Origin: Megalonaias nervosa
Taxonomy: Eukaryota > Mollusca > Bivalvia > Unionida > Unionidae
Reading direction: 5' to 3'
Length of the DNA stretch: 64,000 nt
Assembly (NCBI GenBank): GCA_016617855.1
Contig: JAECUM010027250.1
Span: forward strand, 1-64,000
Shown: positions 48,901 to 61,700 of the stretch, in pieces
Layout: each line of letters opens with the position of its first letter
How positions within the stretch are numbered: the first letter of the stretch is position 1
Made by a program: the position numbers and the translations under genes
Notes under the pieces: generated by a model
The model's input: the letters and a program-made list of their open reading frames with translations, nothing else
Databases searched by the model: none
What the model was told of the DNA's origin: nothing

Positions 48901-49703
48901 TGACAAAAGAAAAACCAATCACTCATGAAAGAAAGAGAGCTTGGACAAAGTAGATACATGAAGGACCCAAAAAATACTAAGTAAAATTATGGATGTTAAA
49001 AACATGATTTAATACTCTTCAGGACTGCCAAGCAAAATAAGAAAAAAGTTCAAACTTAAGGAATAGATAATAAAGATTAGTGCAAAATCAAGGGTATTTC
49101 AAGTACTGAACAACTTAGGTTTTAAACTTTGGAGATTTTTTTTTATACTTCAACTGTCTATGAAATTTCACTTTACTGATGGATGCTGGTAAATGTGAAT
49201 ATAAAACAACCAATAAACATACCTGAAATCTTTTTAAAATTATTTCGTATACACAAAAAGTTAAATCTGTTTTCTGAGTAAGTTTATACTAAAACAATGT
49301 AAAACCCAATTAAATCTTAATGAAAAATTCTGTGAAAAATTACATCAGATCAAAATTGCCTCAAACTTTTCTGTCCAAATGCAAAGTAAGCCACCTCTGT
49401 TTAAAGAAGTCCTGCAAAGCGATATCATATATTTTTTCAGGATTAGTAATAAATGTGAATATTTGCTCTAGAATAACGTTGAATTAATGGCCAGCAGTGA
49501 CAGTTTCATATCAGTCAAATTAAGGCTTTTGAGACTGATATTTAGAAAATAAAAATTGTGCTGCAAATATTGGTATAAAAACTGATCGTAAATCAAAATC
49601 CGAAAATGACTCTAATCAGATTAAACATGTTAGAAAAATAGATGGCACAAAAATTACTTACATCTATGGCAATGAGTTTCTTCAAAGAACCTAACAGAAA
49701 CTA

Positions 49704-49743
<40 letters not shown>

Positions 49744-52700
49744 TCACCAATCAAGTCCAACTGTAAACTACACAGGACTTCAGACCTGGCCATTGCATAA
49801 TGTGCTGGCAGATTTGGGTCTATGCAATTTGCTAGGAGTAATCGGCAGAAGAAACAACATAAATCCTGATCAGCCAGTACATTATGTGATGACAGATCAG
49901 GGTCGATATTGTTAGCAGTTGGACTAGACTTACAGGCAAGTATATATGGTACATAAAGCAAACTTTGCATGATGGAGAGACTTGTATTCAAATGCAACGT
50001 AAACATTCCTAGATGTCAGCATTTTCACAGCCAACCTACAGAAGCTTTACCTCAAAGCATATTTCAAATATAAGTAATCTTCATGGCATTAATATCACTT
50101 ACTTTCATCGCTTTCATCATCAGCCTCATTTCCATCTTTCCCTTTCCCCTTCTTTCCCTTGCCTGCTGCTCGCTTTCCCTCTTTCCTGAAAAATATAACG
50201 TATCTAATCAATATAATGTGTCAGCCAATCAAAATATGAATGCAATGACCAAACCAAAATGTTTTTCACTACACAAACTAAATAAGAGATTTATGAGGTA
50301 AGTCATGTATTCTTGTAACATGGAGAAATGTTTTGCCTTTAATACAATAAAGGTGAAGTTGATTTTTGGACAAGTGAATATAATGCACACAAGTTCAGTG
50401 TCAGCAATCTTAGCTGTAATATTATGTTACAAAAGTATGAAGTATTTTGTAAAATAAAGATTAAAATATCTTGGCATATAATTTTATCAAAAAATCTCAA
50501 CCACAAGAAATCATTATCATCAGTGTATCAGACACAGTGATCAAATTATTACATCATTTCACCTTCAAACTGATTTAAATTAAATTTCATTTGACAGACT
50601 GGTATTAACTTTATTTTAAGTAACTTTACACAAAAGTGAATGATTTATTAACTCCAAGACTGCAGATTCTAATTCACTAATTTTTAGGCAGTCATCATTA
50701 TGATGAAATCTTTAGTGAATACAGATACTACTGATCGCCCTGTTTCACAAATTCTGACACAATTTCCTCTAGTCTTTGATTTAGTGACAAGACAGACTCA
50801 AGTTACTATATTGTTATAATGCTTTTCCTCACTATCAATGGTTTAGTCACTTATTAGATTAGTTTCTACACTAGCTGAGTAATACTGACAGAATTTGTGG
50901 TAAAATCAATGGTCCAGTCATTTAACAGACTGGTACTTACTCAAGTTCACTTATCCTGACAGGATTTCCTTCTGAGTCAATGGTCCAGTCACTGGACGGA
51001 CTAATCAGTCCTTTCTCCCGCAACTCCTGTAACTTCTTCTGTTTTAGAATCCTGCAAAGCACAGCAATTTAAAATGTTAAAGAGAAGAAAAATGCACAAA
51101 TATGATACCTGATGAGATTTCTGAACTTGATAAATATCAAGAGTACTGAAGAAAAAAATACATATGGTACTGCAGAAACTTAAGATCTGATCTGAAGTTA
51201 TATGGATATATACACATTTACCAATCTGTGAAATCTTAAAATATCTGATCATACAGGTAAAACCTGTTATAACGTGATGCTCAGGGTCCAAAGAATAACA
51301 TTGTGATATAAGCAGGATCGCATTAACAAATTTTTCAAAATACTTCTCCATAGCAAATGTGCACTGAAATTTCAATGTCATCAGTTTTAACTAACTTCTT
51401 GATCATATATCATTTGTTTTGTTCGACGGGTTTCATCAAACATCATATATACTTCAGTTCTGAATTGTATACTTCCCAATATGGCAGAAATGGTGCACGG
51501 TGAAGCTAAGGCATCATTAAACTCAGTGCTGGGATTAAAAATCTGCTAGGGATACAACTTTTCTGAAAGCATGTATTAGGATGTTAAAAAGAGAGGTCAC
51601 CTTAAATTAAGAAATGGGAGCCATGCTCCATCATAAGTGGAAACAAATCACATTATAACATGTTTTACCGGTATTAAAATTAAGCACCAGCCTACCAAGA
51701 TTTATTCAAGGAAATTAAAACTCAGTATATATAATATAGAATCCTTGTTACAATAACTCTATCATGATTCTAAGAAATTTACTTACCTGTTGAAAATTAT
51801 TATATGTCTGTATTTATACTTATCATGGAATAGAGATGCAGTTCATGATCAGTCCATTTATGAAGTGTATAATTACTTGTCCATATATGCATTTCATGAA
51901 ATTGACAATTACTAGTCTGTTCATGAAGTTGACAATTACTAGTCCATTCATGAAGTTGGTGATCACTAGTTCATTCAAGAAGTTGGTGATTACTAGTCTG
52001 TTCATGAAGTTCATGATTACTTGTCCATATATGCAGTTCATGAAGTTAGTGATTACTAGTCCATTCACAAACTTGATGATCACTAGTCTGTGGTTACTGG
52101 CCCATTCTTGAAGCTGATGATTACCAGTCCATTCATGAAGATCATGATTACTTGCCTATATATGCAGTTAATGAAGTTGATGATTACTAGTACATTCATG
52201 TCCATTCATGAAACTGATGATTACTAGTCCATTCATGAAACTGAACATTACCAGTCCCAGTCACATGAATTTGATAATTATTAGTCCATTCATGAAGCAG
52301 GTGACTACCAGTCCCTTCATGAAGCTTATGATTACTAATTAAGTCAAGATGTTGATGATTACTTGTCCATTCCTGAAGCTGATGATTACATTTCCATTCA
52401 TGGATCTGATGATTACCATTCACAAGAATTTGATGATTTCCAGCCCATTCATGAAGTAGATGATTTCTAGCCCATTCATTAAGTAAATGATTCCTAGCCC
52501 AAACATGAAGTAAAAGATTACAAGTACATTCATGAAGTTAATGATTACTAATCCAAAATGAAGCTGATGATTACTAGCCAACTCATGAAATTGGTGATTA
52601 CTAGTTCATTCATGAAGCTAGAAATTTTTCAGAATCCTACAAATGTGTACTCCACTGAAAATATCTCCTATACACTATGTCTCTGTACAAACCCTGATAT

Positions 52701-55700
52701 AAAACTTACTCTTTCTTCTCTGACTTTCTAATTGGCTCTCCTGTAGCTGTGTCAATGGACCAGTCACTGGATGGACTTATCATGCCTTTCTCTCGAAGTT
52801 CCTGCAACAGCTTCTGCTTCTTCATTCTACGATGGAAGTGAATAAATTAATAATGACTAAAAGCGATTTATTTTTGCAAACAAAAACATATCTCCTAGTC
52901 AATTATATATCCCCAACAATTAACGTCATTCTGTGACACCAATACTTGATAGAAGACAAAATCTAGCAAGATGAATAAAATGAAAATTTGGTGTCATACA
53001 CAAAGGCCCTGATTTTAGTCGGAATGGTCTGAATTTAGTCTTCCTCTCTGTCAAATTAAGCAGCTGACTGAAAGTTTCAGCTTTGCAAAACTGAACTTTT
53101 TCAAAAGTAAGTACAAAATTTAAAAAAACTGCTATAATGGCATGAAAATCTAATCAGGTCATCAACACGTGCCCATAAACATGCATGACAAAATTCATAT
53201 ATCTCTCTTATGGATTTTGCAACATCATACTTTTGTAAAAAAAAAGTAAAAAAAAGTTCAAAAATATATACTTAAAAATGGAAATATTTCTATAATGGCC
53301 TGAAAATCTAATCAGTTCATCTATATATTCATGAAAATAAGCCTACCAAATTTCAATTGTCTACTCTAAGTACTGCTTGCTTAAAAGTGCTTACAAAGTT
53401 TATTTCAAAATAAAGGAGGTATGAAGCATAAATATTTTAACAAATTGAAAACTGATATAATGGCTTTAAAATCCATCATGTCATCCACATATCAGTACCA
53501 AATTACAATTGTCTAGCAAGCAATTTTTGTTTCATCATGCGTACAAGGTTTTTGTTAAAATCAAGTAAATATGTCAAATAAATATTTGAACAAACTGAAA
53601 ACTGTGATATTATCTATCAGATGATCCACATATTAATACAAATAAGCAAACCAAATTACATCTGCCTACTGCAAGAAATTCTTGTTTCATCAGTGTACAA
53701 AGTTTATATAAAAAATCCGTAAGTTCAATTTTTTAAAAAAAATCCTTAAAATGTCACGATTGCAATAATAACCTGAAAATCTAGTAAAATCATCTACATA
53801 ACAATACAGAAAAACAAAAGAAGTAACTTTTTTTAAAAAGTATTTACAAGTTTTCTTTCTAATAAAGTAAAAGTCTTAAAGGTTCAAAAATGTATCAAAG
53901 CAAAAAATTTTAAAAATAGAAAAATAAGGCCACAGTTACAAGAAACAAGTTAGCCATGAATTTTTAACAACAGATCTTAAGTCTAGACTAAAATTTAAGT
54001 TTAGAATCCAGTAATCTGATTGGTTGGTATGGCTGAAAGTATTTACTGATGTAGCAATGTACTGAAAATTCTGCTGGTTCATTACATACATCGACACAAA
54101 ATGTGGAGAATCTATTTAAAATGATATTGACCTTGTAAAAGTTACTTTTAAACTTAATGACCATGAATAATAATTAGCCATTTATCTCTTTATTCTCCAT
54201 GCATATCAATATGTAACATACCGTACATTGCATATCATGATACATATCAATATTGGGTACTGGCATATTGTTTCAACACTATTGGTAGAAATCTAAGGCC
54301 AGCATAAAATTTACCAATCAAATGTCTTCAGATTAGGTTAAACGTATGTGTTATATTAGTGAAATTGAGGCCAGAATAGAATCTTGGAATCAATTCAAGA
54401 TATGTACAAATAAAATTTAATCAGGTCTGGCTCAATATCTCTGGCGCCTAATTGCATTTTGTCTCTACACTGAAAGAAGTTATAAATTTAACAAGGTTAG
54501 ATACAGATAATTATTAGAAGAAAAAAAATCATGAAAAAATATTTTCATGTTTTCATGAACTTTACACCTGTGGACCCCACCAAAGATGACTGTGTGAAAA
54601 TCGTAATATCAATACACATATTAATGGGAGTAAAATAACCCATAAGCAATCATTCACGTTGTGGTAAAAAAATCCACCACCGCATATACTCAACTTTAAG
54701 TTGAGTCCAACCATAAACAACAGAGACCCTGATCTGCAATGACATAGGGTCTGTGTTGTCTGTTCTATGTACAGATCCTAACAACCTGCATACATGCAGA
54801 GCCAGGTCTGCTGGCACATTATGCTACAGCACATCTGGGTCTATGCAGTTTGCAGTTGGACCTGACGTATATGCAAGTATATATGGTACATACAGTCACT
54901 CTTGAGAGAAAAAAAAATCTGTCAAATTATAAATCTATTGGTGCAATTATGTTCTGCAGAATAAGCAAATTAGGAAAAGATTATCATAATGACTGATATA
55001 CAGTAAGTGCTCAGTATAATAGGCCAGTAAATATTTCAAGTTACCATATATACTCACAAGTCAGATCAAACTGCAGACAACACAGGCCTTGATCAGCCAT
55101 CGGATATTGTGCTGGAAGATCAGGGTCTATGTTGTTTGTTCTACTGATTACTCCTAACAAACTGCACAGACCCAGATCTGCCAGTGCATTATGCGCTGGC
55201 AGATATGGGTCTGTGTAGTTTGCAGCTGACTTTGTCTTATAAGCGAGAATATAACCAAACATAAGTTCTGGTGCATTTCATGATGACAGATCAGAATCTA
55301 TACAGTCTGCACTTGGACAATACTATTATAATCAAGTACATACAATAACTATCTTAAAACAGTAAAAAATAAACCAGAATAAGCTCTGAAGAGTTTAACA
55401 AAACATATAAATCAGCAGATTAGATGATAAATTTTTTTCATTTTATCTGAAGTGGTAAGATTCTTAAATTATCTCAAAAGCTCAACCCTGGACAACATGA
55501 GAACTCAAGATTCAATTTATGCAATGTTATTATATATTATTCAAACTTAAAAAGCTCGCTCTGCAGGAAAAAAGATTTAGTAATATTACCCTGGATAACA
55601 TATTTAAATATAATGGTACATTTATTTGCCTCCAAACTGTAAATTTCTCAATTATTTAAAAGTTCTAGAGCACATCCTTTTGAAAAGGAACCTTTGTTTT

Positions 55701-58700
55701 AAGCGGAGTTAAATGGAATAGAAGACTAACTGAATCCTTCATTTGCATGAGTGTAAAAAAGGAAAATTCCACCCAAGGGTCAGATTTTTTCATTACACAG
55801 GAGACTTTGCTGAGTGTCTGGTGCAAAATTCTGATCCTGAGGTGGAATTGTCCTGTTCAGCACAATGCATAATAAGGAATTATCTCACAATGATACATAA
55901 TGAGGATGACTTGTCTCACAATGATGCATAATGAGGATAATTTGTCTCAAACTGATGCAAAATGAGGATGATTTGTCTCACACTGATGCATAATGAGGAT
56001 GATTCATCCCACACTGATGCATAATGAGGATGAATTTTCTTACATTTCCGGCTACAATGCATAGGTTATAAACAAAATGGTGCCCAGTCAGTACTGACAA
56101 AGCATAAAAAGGACAAAATATGTTAAAAATGTATAATAATTTATTCAGTCTAAACTTGGAAATGGGGTTAAAATGCAAATAGAAAATTTGTTAAAGTGAC
56201 AGAATAACAACAATCATGATGTCAAGAACATGATGACATCACAAGAACAAGTTGTGATGTGCCAATCAAAATGCTATTTTTATGTCATGAAAGACAATAA
56301 TTACATAATGAAAGCTATCCTCCATTGGTATTCTAACGGAACATCAACTGCCCACATGCATGGACTCTGAAGCTATTGCTTTTGATTCTTAGTTAACTGC
56401 ACATGACAAGGAGTTTTGTGTAAAATTTGTTAAAGTCACTGATGCAGGTGTGACTCTCACTTAAAAAAAAAAATGCTTTTTCCGTTTGAAGTCTCTGACA
56501 GTTAGAACCATGTCCCATTTCAATATAAAAACATTCCTCCATTTCTTGTGACACATCAAAAGGATATGACATCACTTAATGACTTTGTTATTCTGAGCAA
56601 TTTAAAATTCACTCAAAAAGCAGTACCTTTCTACCAGAGATCCTGAAATTTCAACATGGCAGCCCAGTATTTGTGAAATCTAAAATAAAATCAGGTCTTC
56701 AAATAAGTCTTGAGTGACTGATTATGAAAGTTAGTGACTGTTGCTAGTACCTTTTTCTTTTCAATCAAAGTCTGAGCTATGCATTTTTTGTTCTAAAGGT
56801 CTGAAATGTGCCGAAGAACCACAACATAATATATTTAGAAAGGACAAGGTTAAGCATCTGATGTAATTTCAACTGTACAGATGCTAGGGCAATTACTGTA
56901 CAGATGATAACGGCAATTACTGTACAGATGATAGGGCAATTATTAAATTATAGGGTTTTGAGAAGTCCAGAAGACAAGATTTCATACCTTTACTGTCTTG
57001 TGTTTTGTGGCCAGAGTGTTGAAACAAATGGAATAATACAATGACCAAATAACTGCATCTAATAATTATGGTCACCTTGTAGCTAATGTCCAAAATGTCA
57101 AGTTAGCAAATGGTCATCTGAGCTCCATTGCTGGTCATGTCCGATAAACAGGGCCAAATCAGGATCCCTGGTTTCAACAAGACAGGCTATTATAAAATGA
57201 AGAGATTGTTATGATATCTATGTGGAATATACTCTGGATATTCCTTTAAACAGAACTTCCATGTTAATTAATCCCTGCCTGATCTAATGTAGAAGAATGA
57301 ATACATGTTTAGTACATCAGTCACAGATACCATTAGTTGTGTTAGTATGCAGATTAGGCTTCATACACAAATTATAATACATAAGCCAAATGTACCATCA
57401 GTTGTGTTAGTATGCAGTTCTGGTTGAACACAGAGAAAAGCTGATAATCCAAATGTACAAACTCTTTTTTTTTCTCCATCATAACATCATAGAGGTCCCC
57501 ATATTTCTCCCTTCTTTTCTTCTCCCTTTCTTCTTTGCGTTTTGCCTTTTCCTCAAAATATTTCTGCCTCTCTTCTTCTGTCATGTTTTCCAGATCTACA
57601 TCATCTGATTCGGTTGAAGAGTCACTAAAGTCTGGGACATTGGTAAATTTGGCTAACTTTCCCTTCAGAGGGACGTCTGATGCACCACTTTTGCCACCTT
57701 TTCCTTTCTTTGCTGGTTTTTCTTTCTTGACCTTAATTTTACCTCCTTTTCCATCAGAAACTTCTGTGTATACACTTTTGGAAAAAGCATACTTACAGTT
57801 ATAGGAATATTGAAAAACCTGCCCTAATATATACTTCTTTAGATGGTGGAGGAACAAGTAAACACCATATTTTTAAAAAACAATTCTTTACTTAATGAAA
57901 TATATTCTAACCATACTGAAAACTTCCCAAAACCAGACCACCCAGAACCACAAAGTTTGGCCACTTACAAAAAGGTGGCCAATTTAAAGAGGGTAATATT
58001 ATTATATAATCATATATCACCATTGTGATGTATCAACATCAGATTAGATGCATTGTTTGCCAAAAAAATATAGATCAAGAAAATCAAAAAGATCTGTTAC
58101 CTCCACTTTCACTGCAATACAGACACTAATACAGAGTAACATATTTTTATAATCAGCTACATTTATATCCTCAACTAGTCCATTTTAACTGATACATATC
58201 AGTTATAAATAGCAGCATTCCACTAGCAATAGTCAGTGAAAAAAACACAATGGAATTTTCTACAAGAGTTAATCTTGGCCATGGCACTTGACCAAGCTTG
58301 TGTTTTCAGTGTACTTTGTACAGAATGAAACACTGCTAACATGACACACAGTATCAGCTTGAAAGAATATAAACATTGTGATATCACTGTGATAACATCT
58401 TCAAATATTACTGGGATGAAATCATAAAATAATGATAATATGGCAATAAAACTTTAGGATGCTAATAACACCATTAGTTTAAACTGTTAAAGAGGTTTTA
58501 CAAAGACTCAAATAATTTAATTGGGACCAAAAACACAATACCAATCTTTAGCCTGGAATTTACAGGTTTACTGAGAGAATGGTTTATAGAGGTTTTGCTA
58601 TTTGCATGATCTTTTTTTTCCTTTAACTCTCTCTGTCTTTCATTTAGGCCTATGCGACACATGCATGTACATGTAGTTTGATCAATCACTCGGTAAATGT

Positions 58701-61700
58701 GCTGATTCTTTCTCTGAAGCAGTTTTCTCAATACAGATCTACCGTCTAAGCTGCCTCTCTTTCTGTGTCTGGAAATTGGCCTTTCTATCTGTCCCACATA
58801 AAAAGTGACTATGGGAATACGAATTGTCTATGTTTAACTTTCACCTGAATCAAAACCATATTAATACATGGTATCACACGATCAATAAAAATCAGATTGC
58901 TAAAATATATCTCAAAAACCTATTCTCAACTTTTCTGTCAATCTTAGAGTCTGCTTTTGTGCCATTGGTACAGTTAAAATGTCAATGACCCTTGAGACAA
59001 ATCTTGTTGTGCCTGGCAAGTGCATAAACTTTTAAGTAATGCACTCTTGAATGTGCCACAAGAACATAAAAAAAGAGTACTACATCAGTGAGATGCTTAT
59101 TGAAATACTATGCTGTTGAAGTGTGGCAATGTGAGACCAACAACTGTTGTCTAGATATGACAGTCTGGTTCTGAGTTATTGCATCCCTTTCATTCACTTC
59201 TGTATGTTAAGTGGAACTATTAAATTCACAAAATTTAATAATCTGAATTGAAGTGAAAAAATGTGCATCTGCCATTTAATTTGAGCACAAAGTTGGTTAA
59301 TCATACTAGCACTTTACCTGATGATTATGATTCAAGTAACTTAGATTCAGAACTGACCCTGACATAGATAATGACTAATTTAGCATTGAATCCACTGAAT
59401 GTCCAAAAATTCTTGTCATAAAAAGTTTCAAATATGAACAGCTAACAAAAAATTGTATGGCTGCACAATTACAACTCGCAATCAGTATTCATCAGAAATC
59501 ATGGCAATGACTTTATAATGTTTACACTAGTTTCAATAGTAGCAGCTATCTGTATTTGTATTTCCTTATATGAAATCTGTCAGTGATAAATTATTTATCT
59601 TCAACCAATGAACAAAAGTCATAATTCACTGCTCTGTTATCATTAAAAGTTCTTCAATTAGGATATTAAAATAACATCAACTCAATGTAATAAATAATAC
59701 TGTATTTTGCTGCTAGAAGAATAATTAATATTTTAAGCATAAATTTTGGGATAAATTTATTAACTAATCTTCATATAATCTCTAGTTGATTTGTTAAGAA
59801 AAAGTAGAAGCCCATGTCAAATTCTTGGTGTCCCCTTTTGAAAATCTCCATCACACCAAATTATTTCCTGGATTAAACGCAGATTACTTTGTTATGTAGT
59901 TTTTCTACAGAAAGATCGCCACATCATGTTTGACAGATATAGAATCACCATATGGAAAATGTCTGAAAACTTACCTTTCATCATCTGAAAAAAGGAAAAG
60001 AAACGCACATGACACAGTTTGCAGTGAAACAAATAACAATTTTAAGACCAACAAGCTTATAAAAACACTTAACAATCAATGCAAAAATCTAAACAGTGCT
60101 AATAACTATAGAAAAAGTTTACTTAAGTTTAATTACCAGTGAACTTTTCAATTCAACCAACCAAAACATTTCACATCCTGTTTATTTTTTTTTTTACCTT
60201 TCTCTCATGATATTACCGTTTTCATTTCTACACTTTGGAATAATAATTCAAATATAAGCTAGGAAAATAGACACAAGAGCTTTTGTTCTGGAAAAGTTTG
60301 TTTTGTTCATGAGTACAAAATTTGCAAACATCTTATTATTATACAAATTTTAAAGAATAAAATAAAATTTAAAGTTCCTGGCCTGATTTATTCTACTGTA
60401 TGGATCAGAATCTGTAATGTAGTCTTTGAAAACAAATACTGTCATGTAAGTTATGTCAGGAATCATTCAGTAAATTATATTTCTTTGAGAATACTTACCT
60501 GATAACATTAACTATGAACTTCATTACCTCCTGAATCCAGCCATTGATGAATGATGGTTTTAAAACATCAGTGAATCTATATATAGGAAATGTTCATTTT
60601 GTTTGGCATGATAACGATAAACCAAATCATTGATCTTGCAGTGACATAATGCACCAAATCAGGGCTCAGTTTAAGTATGACCTTAGAAGGAAGAATTAAA
60701 ACACTGAGTATGTTTGAAAATAAGTTTGACAATTTAGACCAGTGTGAATTCTGCATGAAGAAATTAAGGCATTCACCACTGTACACTGAGTTGCCATATA
60801 GCTCCTACAGTACTTACTTTATCACATTAATGTTATAATTATACTCTGATACTTCTGAATCCAGCCCTCCCTGAAAGACAACAAATATCTTTCCATCTAT
60901 AAAGAGGGCGCTCTGCAGATATTATGTACTTCTTAGAGAGTGACGGGTATAAGGTGAAGTTGTTTACATTTTCAACATGCACAACTGTGAGAATGTTGGC
61001 ATGTCTCTATTTTACTTTCATGTACTGTGTCTCAAATTTCTTTGGATACTGTACTTGTGGAAATTGCACATGGTCTAAGCACACAGCTAAACAAAATGGT
61101 TGCTCTCATGTGCTAAAAAAAAATCAGCCTGAATTAGTATAAAGTACACTATCTTATAGCAGTTATTAAAATAGGAAAAACAAATTTTGCTAGACTAGAC
61201 AATACCAGTTTCTGAAAGTGCAATGATTACAAAACATATAAAATGAAAAAAAAAGCTATTGGTCTTTTTTTTATACAATTTTCCTCTGAATTCCAGGAAG
61301 AGAAGATGACCTAGCAGTTTTTTTTATAGGTGCACATCTTAAGGAACTCCAAACTGTATACACTGTAACCAAAATTATTCCAATCAATCAAACACTGAAA
61401 TAATGGGAATTAAAAGTTCTTTTAACAATACTTAAGACACACAAGTTCTTTTTTACATAGCATGTATAACTAGTGAGGAAAACCTGGTAAATTCTTGCTC
61501 TTTAAAACTCTAACCCTATGCAAAATAACAAAACTGTTGAGGACCACCAAACAATGTAGACAAAGGGAAGTATCTCTTCCAGGTTAAATCCCCTTTATAT
61601 CTGCTAGGTGACCACTGGTATCCCGAATGTAAACAGTTTTCACATTAGCAAATCTTTGAACAGGATGCTGGCATTGCAGCTGTAGGGTGGGAGGGATTAT

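Larger units (their letters stand above)
52827..57462. other. Large intron with repeats
   Basis: Contains family-P elements at 54682-54888 and 55042-55254, and minisatellites at 55855-56042 and 56873-56944. A stretch at 53040-53900 has loosely repeated 'CTGAAAATCTA', 'CATCTACATA' and 'ACAAAGTTTAT' motifs spaced about 140-180 bp apart, which may be an old tandem array. No additional exon was needed for phase. Confidence 0.4.

Noticed and set aside
51823..52111. Overlapping open frames on both strands with FMN/ITS-type repeats
   Set aside because: Caused by the stop-poor 27-bp minisatellite; repeats on both strands are equally open.
56625..56655. Possible 16-nt exon (GATCTCTGGTAGAAAG between AG and GT)
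   Set aside because: It breaks the reading phase between exons 57463-57774 and 52710-52826, which join correctly without it.
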